A stretch of 64,000 nucleotides of DNA from Amblyomma americanum (lineage: Eukaryota; Arthropoda; Arachnida; Ixodida; Ixodidae), in assembly GCF_052857255.1 (NCBI RefSeq), contig NC_135498.1, positions 115,256,134-115,320,133 of the forward strand, in the 5' to 3' direction. Each line of letters begins with the position of its first letter. The first letter of the stretch is position 1. A program made the translations under genes and the position numbers. The notes beneath the pieces were generated by a model that was given only the letters and a program-made list of their open reading frames with translations, made no database searches and was not told where the DNA came from. Shown piece by piece: positions 54,816 through 64,000 of this stretch.

Positions 54816-55230
54816 AAAAAAGGCGTCTACCTGTTGCCACGCTTTGACGACTCTCTTGACCGTCTGCGGCACGCACGCTACTTTTCTTCACTCGACTTAA
54901 AAAGTGGTTGCTGGCAGATCGAAGTTGACGATCGGGATCGCGAGAAGACAGCGTTCGTGACGCCGGATGGCATTTATGAGTTTTAAAGTCCTTCTTTTCG
55001 GTTCGTGTTCGGTTCCGGCAACATTTCAGAGAATAATTGACACCGTTCTGTCAGGCCTGAAATGGCAAACGTGCTTGGTGTAACTAGACCACGTTGTTTT
55101 ACTCTCGCCAACTTTCGAAGAACACCTCCAGTGCCTCTTGACCGTGCTAAAGGCTATAAGATCTGCCGACCTGACGTTAAAGCCCTAAAATGCCACTTTG
55201 GTTATTAGGAGCTGCTTTTCCCGGGTGTTG
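54816..55230 (+). pseudogene. Reverse transcriptase C-terminal part, gypsy B
   Basis: Reading resumes with V-Y-L-L-P-R-F-D-D-S-L-D-R-L, A-R-Y-F-S-S-L-D-L-K-S-G-C-W-Q-I (catalytic Asp kept), D-R-E-K-T-A-F-V-T-P-D-G-I-Y-E-F, then a stop. The second catalytic box, normally Y-L-D-D, reads stop-L-D-H (55081-55092): the Tyr codon became TAA and the last Asp became His. Then come L-S-P-T-F-E-E-H-L-Q-C-L-L in another frame. The enzyme is doubly inactivated. Confidence 0.85.
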
Positions 55231-55780
55231 TCGTCAGCCATCGCGGAGTCCGGCCGGATCCCGCTAAAACAGATGCCGTCGCCAACTTTCCCACTTCTTC
55301 GGACAAGAAAACGGTTTCGCGCTTTTGGGCCTTTGCTCGTATTGCCGGTGGTTGACTGAGAACGTTTCCCCACTTGCTGCACCATAGACGCATCTTACAT
55401 AAGAGGACGTCCACACAGATGCCGGCAATGTGGGCGTTCCTGCTGTACTCGTCCAGTGGCAGGAGAGCGCCTGAGACCGTGACAGCACACGCCAGCCGGA
55501 CTGTCTCGTGCTGAATCTAATTATTCTACGACCGAAAAAAAAATGTCCCGTCGTGGTATGGGCAGTGATGAAACTTCGACCTTACCTGTACGGCTAGCAT
55601 TTTCAAGTCGTAAGCGACCGCCACTCTCTCTGCCGGTGGACGAACTTACGGGATCCCTCTGGCCGCCTTGCGCGTTGGAGCTGACGTCTTCAGGACTTCG
55701 ACACGACCATCGTGTACAAATCATGGCGCCAGCATAACGATGTCGACTGCTTGTCCAGATCTCCAGTCGAGGTTGCGCGC
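55230..55780 (+). pseudogene. Connection and RNase H remnant, gypsy B
   Basis: In broken frames: R-P-D-P-A-K-T-D-A-V, F-P-T-S-S-D-K-K-T-V, then D-V-H-T-D-A-G-N-V-G-V-P-A-V-L-V-Q-W-Q (first RNase H Asp), C-P-V-V-V-W-A-V-M-K-L-R-P-Y-L-Y-G, N-L-R-D-P-S-G-R-L-A-R-W-S-L-R-L-Q, and V-Y-K-S-W-R-Q-H-N-D-V-D-C-L-S-R (last catalytic Asp). The order and spacing match gypsy RNase H. Minus-strand open frames here are shadows. Confidence 0.8.
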
Positions 55781-56810
55781 GACGACGACGAACCGGACTT
55801 TCCGCTCATTTCAGCCGTAGACGCAGTGGCTATTTCCAGTCAGCAACGTGAGGGCCCGGCCGTGAAACCTCTCATCGATTTCCTGGAAGCGCGTGCCGAG
55901 GACGTTACCCAGCCTTTCGCAAGAACGCAGTCCTCCTTTTGTATGCGCAGCAACATGCTGTACAAAGCCAAGCTTTCTCCAACCGGAAGCGACTACCTCC
56001 TCGTTGTTGCAGCAAATCTCCGCGAATCATTATTGCAGGCGTGTCATGACGAATCTACCGCCGGTCACTTCGGCTACGCCCGCACTATGGCTCGGTTCCA
56101 GAAAACCTATTACTGGCCTAAGCTTGCAGCGACAGTGCGACACTATGTGCGCAGGTGCCGTAATTGTCAACGACGAAAAAGACCCCTTGTCAAGCCAGCT
56201 GGACTTTTACATCCTGTACAAGTGCCCAGAGTCCCGTTTGAGAAATTTGGCATGGACTTTCTCGGCTCTTTCCGAACTTCATCTTCGGGAAACCGGTGGA
56301 TCATCGTCGCCGCTGCCTACCTTACACGCTACGCTGAAACCAAGGCCCTCCAGCGCTGCACAGCAGCCGACGCAGAGAAATTTTTTGTTGACCACATCGT
56401 CCTGAGGCATGGCGCCCCGGCACTTATTATCCCGGATAGAGGAACCGCTTTCACTGTCAAACTTTTTGGAATCCCTGACGCAGAGAAGTGGCACTACTCA
56501 TAGGAAAACAACCTCCTACTATCCCCAGACAAATTTCCTGACCGAGCGCCTTAACAAAGCTCTCGTCGGCATGCTGTCCATGTACGTTGACGTTGAGCAT
56601 CGATGTTGGGACGATATCCTGCCATATATTACTTTCGCTTTCAAAACGGCTCAACAGGAAACCACGCGGAGAACGCCCTTCTGTTTGTTGTACGGCCGCG
56701 ATATGTCGTCAATGTTGGAAGCAAGGCTGCCCCATGATGGCCGCGACATCGACATTGGCGCCGAGAAATTCACGCTTCGCGCTGAACAAATTGCGCCAAC
56801 AAGGCCGTGA
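55712..56810 (+). pseudogene. Integrase remnant, gypsy B
   Basis: The 263-codon frame 55712-56503 starts in the RNase H tail. It continues with A-C-H-D-E-S-T-A-G-H-F-G...Y-Y-W-P-K-L...C-R-N-C-Q (HHCC zinc domain), then F-G-M-D-F-L-G-S-F (first catalytic Asp) and I-P-D-R-G-T-A-F (second Asp; the usual Ser before it is Pro). A frameshift near 56460-56500 moves to the frame ending 56810: T-T-S-Y-Y-P-Q-T-N-F-L-T-E-R-L-N-K (catalytic Glu), W-D-D-I-L-P-Y-I-T-F-A, T-P-F-C-L-L-Y-G-R-D. The integrase would join element DNA to the host chromosome. All three D-D-E residues remain, but the frame is broken. Confidence 0.88.
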
Positions 56811-56939
56811 CGCCCGACGTTGGAACCGCCGCCACAGACTGATTACTGTTGTTTACTAGGAAGCGCAAAAAAGGAAACGACTTGCATAACCAACTAGCCC
56901 GGCAGCTTGCTAGACTGATGACGTTCGCGCCGTACGAAT

Positions 56940-57125
56940 AAGTGTGGGTATGCACCCCCATTCGTCGCCGCGGTTTTTCCAAAAACTGCTAAAGAAGTAT
57001 TTCGGTCCCTACAGTGTTCTCAGTCAGCTAAGCAACGCAACCTATGAAGTCCTTCCGGATGGGGTTTCCTGAACTACTCAGCAGAATCCACAGACTGTTC
57101 ATGTCGTGCGGATAAGGCCCCTGTT
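56940..57125 (+). pseudogene. GPY/F module at integrase C-terminus, gypsy B
   Basis: The reading F-S-K-K-L-L-K-K-Y-F-G-P-Y-S-V-L-S-Q-L, N-A-T-Y-E-V-L-P-D-G, then after a stop V-H-V-V-R-I-R-P. The G-P-Y motif followed by x-V-L and Y-E-V is the GPY/F module of gypsy integrases. This is the end of recognisable pol coding. I see no chromodomain and no env-like frame afterwards. Confidence 0.78.
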
Positions 57126-58189
57126 TTTCACCACACATTTAGTGGCTAATTGCCGCGCGTTACGCAATCTTGTTTTTTTCTTTTTCATTATTTTCTTGTT
57201 AAAGCATCTGGCCGATGCTCTTTCCGAGAGGGAGCGTACTGCCGAGTCTACAACAATAGCCGCTCGGCGGCTGTTCGGCACGCAGCTCGTGCGCCACGCT
57301 GTTCGCTTCTGAAGAAGAAACTGAAGCTCCACTCTGGCCGTCTCGATTTGCTGTCGCATCTTCTCACAGCATCTCAGATTTCTGTGTGGCAGTTTCACTG
57401 CCATCTGGACGCCAGTTACCAGCGCTAACTGCTACGTGACGATATTCAAGAATTACATGTCAGCGAGTGCATGATCCAGAGGAAGGCTGGAGTGCCGAAG
57501 CTTACATGCCAATGCTTTGGAGCCGGAGTCTTCGACAGAAGGAACGGAGGGACTGCGGAGTTGACCTTCGTTCGATGAGGCTCAGCTTCTCTCCCTAAAG
57601 CATGGACGCTTGGGGCCGCCGGAACACAGACTGCCAGCGCTGTCGTCTCGGGCCTTACTCCTCACCCCACTGACTGGCTTTTTATCCTTTCTTTTCCCGC
57701 CCTTTCGGGCGATCCTTATTTCCAGGTTGGAGCGTCTCCCCCAACCTCCTCTCGGCGCTGGCGCCTGCGGCATCCCCCTCTTCCTATGCAATTTCGACCT
57801 TGCTCTGGCCTTTTCTTTCCCGGCCGGCGCCACTGTCGCTCTTACGGCGGGGTGCCAGAGCATTTGAATGCTTGTTGGGGTGATAATAAACTGCACGGTC
57901 AGGCTGTCACCCTTCTGATCCGTAATGAGCCTTGGACCCCCAACGACATGCGAGTCTTGGGCACCACAAAGGTAAGATGTCGCCGAGGCTACGACCCTCC
58001 GGAGACGAACAGCGCGCTTTTTACAACCTATGGTGCACCTCACCATCTCATATTCAAAGCTGCTGTTTCCTGGCAGAGGAGCGGAAGGTGCGGAACAGAA
58101 GAAGCACACCCTTTCTTCCTACAAAGAAGAATATTGCACCGTTTGCCGGTATTAGTTTTCTGTTTATAGATTACACTTTGAACATTCGT
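57126..58189. other. Non-coding 3' side of gypsy B; possible LTR and PBS-like site
   Basis: A pyrimidine-rich stretch (57640-57730), an AATAAA at 57887 and CCTTGGACCCCCAACGA near 57930 look like the end of an LTR followed by a primer-binding site. I cannot pair it with a second LTR in the window, so this is tentative. Open frames here (up to 175 codons on the minus strand, 58109-57582) sit in GC-rich DNA and show no known motif. Confidence 0.25.
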
Positions 58190-58940
58190 TAGCTTAAAGC
58201 ATTTTAAGAGCGTTAGCTCTTACTCATCACGTTTCGAGATTTCGTGGGGTCTGCTCCCACCCTGAGATCACAGCGCCATCTGTGGCGGCAATTAGAAAAC
58301 AGCATATCTCATATGAAGATTTGTAGCGCCATCTGCAATAGTATTGTAGAAAAAACAGCCTGCCGCGTGTAAACGATGATGTCTCGTTGCCATATAGAGT
58401 ATAGGAATGGAACTATGGGTGAATTACGTCAGGGGATGAAATGGTGGCATAGTTCCGGTTCCTCGAATCCAAGATGGCAGCCATTAAAATTGGTTGCGCC
58501 CTCTCATTCCTTCCGCCCCCTCACAAAAAAATCCTAAAACGGGTAAGAAAACTGTCCCGTTATGGGACCGCTGTATATGTATACATTCGTTCCGCTATAT
58601 ATACCCGACAACAACGGGCACCCATTCGGGGCAGTTGTGTACCGAATTTGGTCGGCAAATAAAACCCTAGACGTCGTGGTATAGGAAAAAAAAACCAATT
58701 AATAGGTAAGCATTGTATACATGCAATTACTAATTGAAAAGTCCATATCGCGCCACAAGCCGACTTCGCCGTCCACCTTGACCCCCCAAACAAAGCAAGT
58801 ACCGTTTGGGACGTATCATGAGGGGGAGTAACTGGACAACGGGCTCGTTCTTTTCCGCTTTCTTCGTATAGTAACCAAGCAGCTAACGCTTCTTGCTTCA
58901 ACGTCTTTCAGACGGAGGCGGCCTTTCTTTTTTGTGCTAC
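58190..58940 (-). mobile_element. Inverted relative of the repeat that splits gypsy B RT
   Basis: Its reverse complement parallels 53611-54815 from GGCCGCCTCCGTCTGAAAGA and CGTTGAAG...AGCGTTAGCTG at one end to CGAAACGTGATGAGTAAGAG and CTAACGCTC at the other. It is shorter, because it lacks several hundred bp in the middle and the 70-bp doubled segment. It includes ATGGCGC/GCGCCATCTG strings and a short plus frame (58474-58662) that is simply the repeat. Non-coding. Confidence 0.72.
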
Positions 58941-59075
58941 ATCTTCCAACTTTGCACCACAGAAAGGCAAGAAGATTTTTTGCTTGAATTGAATACGTCA
59001 GGCACCTCTTGCTATGATGAGCTTTGATGAGCGCCAACTACGTGACCGACAGAGAAAAGCTGCTGTTCAGAGTAA

Positions 59076-59580
59076 AGGGTGGTTCACATGCAAGCAAATT
59101 GATGAACAGAGCGAACAGCGGCGCGGCGCTGCGAAGGGGTTCGCGAGCTTTTGTTTCACATGCACCTACACTGCGCGGTTCCCACCGCTGCGTAAACCAA
59201 CGTTCCTGGCAAAATATATACGCTTGCAACCGGTTTTGGTGGCCTGCAAACACAAAAACGCATAATATATAAGCATTATTTTGTCATTTCTGTTCACAGT
59301 TTTTTTAAATACATATAATTTTTGCGTTTTAAGCATTAAACAGTACTTTATACAATTTCTTTTTTAAACAAAAGTTCGTACGTGCGGCGTACAAACTCGC
59401 AGGGCAACGCCGCGCCGCCATTGGTTGAGTTGCGGTGCTGCTGTGTCGCCGCCGCGAAAATTTCCAACTTTCCCGAACCTCACCGCTCCAGCCGCTGGAG
59501 CTTCCTCCACCGCCTGAGAGAGGGTGTATTCGCCGCGGCAGCGGAATTCACGAGCGGTTCGCTTGCATGTGAAACAGGCT
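59076..59580. mobile_element. PIF/Harbinger-like MITE with TAA target duplication
   Basis: The left end AGGGTGGTTCACATGCAAGC (59076-59095) and right end GCTTGCATGTGAAACAGGCT (59561-59580) are inverted repeats matching at 17 of 20 bases. TAA precedes the left end (59073-59075) and follows the right end (59581-59583). A 3-bp TWA duplication is typical of PIF/Harbinger. The sides are GC-rich with GCGGCG runs and the middle is AT-rich. It has no coding capacity. Several short frames on both strands inside it are artefacts. Confidence 0.78.
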
Positions 59581-59693
59581 TAAAGCGCCAAGCGGCGAGG
59601 CACACCGCGATGCCGCCGAGCCTTTTTCGGAATGACGCAGTTTCGGGCGTTTTGCATCCGTAGCTTTCCATTCGTCGCAAAGAAAAGCTGCCA

Positions 59694-60413
59694 ATGAGTA
59701 TAGCTCTTCATTCACTCTACGTTTGTATTCTGTTGCAGTACCGGAACAACAGAACGAGAATGGGACTCTTACGTTCTTCCTGTTTTTCTAATCAATCCAT
59801 GCTGCACTCGGCGTCGCAGCTGCATTTCAATCCAGAAAATTTCTTCAGGACTTCATCTTATAAGCCTGTGGCTTTAGGTTTTTATATCGGAAAGGTAGTG
59901 AAGTACGTGCTCTTAACAAATCTGGGGCGATTCCTTGAAAGGAAACCACACCGAGAAGAGAAACCACTTCCACATTCTTTCCTGGTGCCGTCATTAGGCG
60001 GGAGACAAGAAGAGTTTTCGTCTTATTATAGAGCAACTGCACTCCCTAGCCCACTCAGCACAGTCTCCAAGGTGCCGGAAATCGGTCAAGCCGGCACATT
60101 GTCAAAGCCTTATCACAGTTCTATGTTGCAACGACCGGGACACCCTTCTCTGAAACCGGCTTCGTGCATCAAGACTGTGTTCCACATTGTGCATGTGTGC
60201 GGTATCAGGGCATTTTACTATTTTCCTGCGGCTACTCTGCGTACAGCTCGCTGTATGCTGCCACCGTCACCTCCAATTTTCACCCTCTACGCATTCCTTT
60301 TATTTCCCAAACCTAATCTCTGGTTTCGTGCACCAGGTAAGGGACACGTTGCTTCGGGAGAACTCTCTACCCAAATTCCGTATAATTTCTTACCAGAAAC
60401 CACCGAAAAGTAA
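59694..60413 (+). other. Unrecognised 239-codon open frame
   Basis: This frame is the longest here not explained by a known element or microsatellite. The protein is rich in Ser, Leu, Phe and Pro and has no signal peptide or known domain. No splice or promoter context supports it, and the minus strand carries only short frames. It may be an exon, part of an unknown element or chance. Confidence 0.2.
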
Positions 60414-60419
60414 TACGCC

Positions 60420-61686
60420 TTAAAGGAACACTCTGTACAACTCTATGAAATTTTTTTGTGATATCAAAATTTGATAGTTCGGAATTTCCTAGCTTTGTTG
60501 CCGCTTGCCTTGCAGCAGAAGATGAGTTTTTTTTCTAAGAGTCCTGGATTCGAAGTTGAAATTTTTTTTCCGCCACTCTGATTCTAGCTCGGGACTCTCT
60601 GATGACGAAATAGTTGAAAGGTGACACAAATTGACACAAACGTCTAATCCGTGATTACTGGCAGCGATAGGTGCAGCATGCAAGCAATCGAAATGAAAAC
60701 CCCGCCGGCCGGACGTTCAAGCCCTATTATCAGCCGTGGCTGCCGTCGCTTCGTTTACGCTTGCACCAGAGTTGCGACAGATCTCGTTCCCGATCCCGAT
60801 AAACTTCTCGTGAAGAACTCCTGCCTGCTCTTCAGCGACCTCAACCCCACATAGCGTACAATGCTTTTGAGGGCTGAGGCGCCGGGCTCGGCAGGATAGT
60901 CCGAGCGACGAGGTGTCGGAAGTTTCAGTAGCAAGCCAAGCTACTGTTGCGGCAGCGGTCACCACCGAGCCACCGTCACGACTTAACAGTAGAGTCTTGT
61001 ACGTACGGATATATTTAAAATCTGCCATAAAATTCCTAGTAGCGCTGGTTACACAGCCCTGCGTCTTGGTACGCTGACGAAGCGAACCCGCCGAACAGTG
61101 CGTTTGCTAGCGTCGGACTCGTGTATCATTAGCTGGCCACAAGTCTTCCACGCCTCGCAGGTGTGTGAAGCGGCATCAGTATCGTCCGACGAACACTTAT
61201 AGGGCACTTGGAGTTCCTCGCCTGCTCCGCACTTCTAAACCGATGCGCGCATAAACGAAAAAAACGCGGGCACAGGAAGCACTTAGCAGCCAATCACAAT
61301 ACATACCGAGCCCCAGCTGGCCGCATGTTGCGCCGACAAGTATCGGTTTTCTTTGGCTTCCAACGTTCAGGTTGTCTTTGTTCCGTCATCCTCGTTCGAG
61401 AAAAGACCACTTGTGTTTTCAGAACAAAAATTCCATACTTGAATATCGATCAAATGCGTGATCTTCATGACCGTTTGTCAGTTTTAGAGGTCCGCGATTT
61501 CCGTTGACTGTTTCGTCATTGTGCTGTACTTGAGATATTTGCCTGTGGCGGCGATACCTATATTTTAGTTCTTGCCTTTTTTCTACTTTACAAGAGCTTT
61601 GTTCTTAGTAAGAGTCCGTTTTTGTGTTTAGAGGCTCATTCCTTTGCATACAAGCCAACTTTAATCTCTAGTTACTCTCCCTTTAA
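60420..61686. other. Possible TTAA-bounded repeat, otherwise featureless
   Basis: TTAAAGGAACACT begins at 60420 and AGTTACTCTCCCTTTAA ends at 61686; the first nine bases are inverted with one mismatch. Termini of TTAA plus AGGG are common in tick repeats in my recollection. The interior shows no coding I recognise. The terminal match is short and could be chance. Confidence 0.2.
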
Positions 61687-64000
61687 CAATGAACAGATCT
61701 CCAACCAGACCAGAAATGCTGGCTAATATCAAAACCGGCTTAAGAAAAGCGCAGGATATATGACCACTGAGGGCTTCAGTACATGGCAAGAGATGGAGAG
61801 TAACAGTGCTAACTTTAAATGAAGAAAGCCCAAGAAAAAAACAGGGGTTCACCAATACTGATATCGAGCTAGGCAGATTGCTAACACTCGAAAACCGGAA
61901 CTTGTCCTGTTTCCATAGTCATTTTACAATGCAGGTTCCTCTGGAGCTGTTGCTTTTGCATTCTTTTTCCTGTGCTAGTCGTTGATTCTTTGTTATTCTT
62001 TTATCCGCTGATATCAAATTTTGAGAGGAATTCTCTGACAGACGCATCTCATGGAAGCGTGGCCGTTCTATGCAACAAGTTGCTTGGTTCGTCAAGTGTA
62101 TTTTGTAATTCTAAATATCTATTGGCCTTCATAACTCAGATTTATAATCACAGATTCGATTATTTATGGTATTGTTAGATATTGATTTACTATAATTTAT
62201 GATTGCTCATTCACTTTGTCGTCGAAGGCAAAGTTAACACTTGAAGAGATCCTTCGATCTATAGCATACAAGATAGGCATTGCCTGCTGTTAACTTCTTT
62301 TCTGCAATTTGCTTTTTTTTACTCTGCTTTTTAAAGTGTTCTGCGTGCTCATATGGAAAAATTATGTTTAAGTTAGTCGTGTGCTTGTACGCTTTTCTCC
62401 CAACCTGTGACGATGTTTGCTCCCTCATAGCTATACCCATTCAGGTCGTCTTGTTCTGAATCACTGTGTAACCACAATTTTTAACTCTCTGCTCGACTGT
62501 GTTTTCAGTTTCGTCTATGTGATCAATGAACAGTTACCTGAAAGTATATCTTTTAGTTGAGCTTGTACTGAGGAGAAACCTATATTGATTTACACACGAG
62601 ATTTTGCTACGCCTGTTCGTAGTTCTTGTTTTAATTTCGCCTCTACAAGTACAGCTCTCTTTTTGTGGGTGCTTCCCAACAAGCCTGATTCGCTTTGGCA
62701 GACCTGGCGTAACCCTTTATACATTTAGTTCTATGAATCAAGATGACATTGCTAATAATACTTTGGTTTTTATTTCACTTACCATTAAAGTCGTATACTT
62801 CGCCAGAATCGTTAGTGGCCTCTGACATAGCGAATAGAGAAGAAGAATTGAAGACATATGGTGTAAAAGTCATTAAGACAACACGAAAAATGAAATCAAA
62901 GAACGTTTTTAAGACAAATGAGCTGTGTCCGGGAAAGTAGTGTCATTCAGTAGTTAAGTGTACTTCACAAATTATTTTATGCCCAGAGAAATACGAGCAC
63001 TTGTGAATTCTCACAAGAATCCTAGGTACACCTCCAATAGTCCTAAAGTTTGTATAAAACTTCTCTTTCGAACTTGCTTGTGACCTCAGCAATGGCGCTT
63101 AGATACCGAGTAAATTGTTCACATAGTGTAAATTTAAATCTCTCTTTCGGTTAGTAAAGGAAATAAAACACTCAAACAGTTTTATCTGGGGTCTGGGGTT
63201 ACATGAAATTTTTTCTGTCATTGGTATGTATTTGGAATCAGAACTGCATTCACAACCTCTGGAAGCATGATCGCGTTGAAATATGAAATTGAGTCTGGCA
63301 AAACGACACCCGAAGACGAAGCATAGATCCCTGACTTAACGAGTTTTAACATGCGGAATATTTTCAGCTGTAAAGCACGCAGTTGTGGAGAGCTTTAGAA
63401 TAAAGCGAGGACAAACTGGCCGCGCAAACTAAGAAGGTGATTACTGCATGCAGATGTCTTTCCTATAATACAATGTAAATAGGTACTGATACTATATGCA
63501 TCAGCTGACGGAAGGTAGGCAAATTCACATTAACGCTTGCTACGCACTCATTGGCCTTAGGACCAGTTAAATTATCAGCAACCTATTATTTAAGCGGAAG
63601 TAATGCTCTGTACACAGCCTTTACATTTGCTTGCTTTCCGCATTAGGCCTAAAGAAATTAGCTCCGGCACTGTGTACCCAGCTTTGTTAGTCACCCTCAC
63701 GTAACACTTTCTCACTGACAAAACTATGGGTTCGCCTTCAGTAGGGTTATGCGCAGTGCCCTGCTGAGTGTTAATCGGCGTTACTTAAGCAAAACATTCA
63801 AATAAATCACGATTTACTTATCATCTGCAAGACTTACCGTATATGTACGCCAATGCTTCGTAGGGGTCACCGAGATCTATACTATAATCTAAGGTATGGG
63901 ATGAAGAAACATACAAATATAGATACATCAACTATTGATTGCTGCTCATCTAAAACAACAACACGTAACGGTTCATATCTAGTGAAACAAGCAACTTCGC
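61687..64000. other. No recognisable gene
   Basis: AT-rich DNA with only short frames; no element motif, RNA gene or array seen. Confidence 0.45.

Larger units (their letters stand above)
51770..57125 (+). mobile_element. Ty3/gypsy retrotransposon B, nearly full domain set, broken
   Basis: In order on the plus strand: Gag with CCHC knuckle (51775-52240), protease (52606-52900), RT (53280-53610, then 54816-55230), RNase H (55230-55780), integrase with HHCC and DDE domains (55850-56810), and GPY/F module (56940-57125). This is the canonical Ty3/gypsy order. A 1.2-kb non-coding repeat splits RT. Multiple stops and frameshifts are present. LTRs are not certain; the DNA at 57.6-57.95 kb may include one. 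Confidence 0.88.

Noticed and set aside
57582..58109. 175-codon minus-strand frame
   Set aside because: No domain, low-complexity basic composition, and overlapping frames of similar length on the other strand.

Overview
The window is animal nuclear DNA and most probably comes from a metastriate hard tick. The clearest pointer is a family of tRNA-headed SINEs with a GGTTCGAACCC B box and a 3' end in TTATTATTA; I recognise it as a tick SINE of the Ruka type from general knowledge, not from a search. The other repeats fit a tick too: Penelope-like elements with a GIY-YIG domain, RTE-type and RNase H-bearing LINEs, Ty3/gypsy elements and many MITE-like palindromes. There are no bacterial-style operons. 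I found no intact host protein gene, rRNA, true tRNA gene or CRISPR array. Almost every coding signal is a decayed transposable element.

Layout. At 1.9-9.1 kb lies a nested stack: a Ty3/gypsy element (A) split by an RTE LINE, which is itself split by an RNase H LINE with a perfect 9-bp target-site duplication, followed by a CR1/Jockey-type LINE tail before gypsy A resumes. At 9.4-18 kb are SINE copies (two with exact or near-exact target duplications), a MITE-like repeat rich in CACGTG, a weak pogo-like remnant and a LINE 3' fragment. At 18.4-19.3 kb is Penelope-like element 1. At 19.9-21.1 kb is a GC-rich stretch, followed by a Ty3/gypsy integrase fragment (C) at 21.3-21.8 kb. At 22.7-25.4 kb are degenerate tandem repeats, the second CACGTG MITE with a strong hairpin, and a 27-bp minisatellite. 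At 25.4-27.2 kb a perfect 540-bp (GGAT)n array is joined to the 3' end of a minus-strand LINE broken by a single stop.

At 28.2-29.6 kb is Penelope-like element 3 (minus), containing a 153-bp near-perfect palindrome. At 31.5-32.5 kb is Penelope-like element 2, with its GIY-YIG residues intact. At 33.6-34.3 kb is a foldback element. At 36-40 kb are dispersed repeats, a 57-bp SINE tail with a perfect 12-bp duplication, and two RTE fragments in opposite orientation. At 41.3-43.5 kb are an (AAAG)n array, a SINE and a CR1-type LINE. The stretch 43.5-50.6 kb is mostly unique-looking AT-rich DNA with small LINE scraps. At 51.8-57.1 kb is the most complete retroelement, Ty3/gypsy B (Gag zinc knuckle, protease, RT, RNase H, integrase, GPY/F module). 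It is broken by point lesions and by a 1.2-kb repeat whose inverted relative sits at 58.2-58.9 kb. At 59.1-59.6 kb is a PIF/Harbinger-like MITE with a TAA duplication. I recognise nothing from 59.7 kb to the end.

Taken together, this is an intergenic or intronic repeat bed. The autonomous families present (RNase H LINEs, RTE, CR1-type, Penelope, Ty3/gypsy) probably supplied the machinery that moved the SINEs. Frameshifts and stops show that no element seen here could make a full set of its own proteins.
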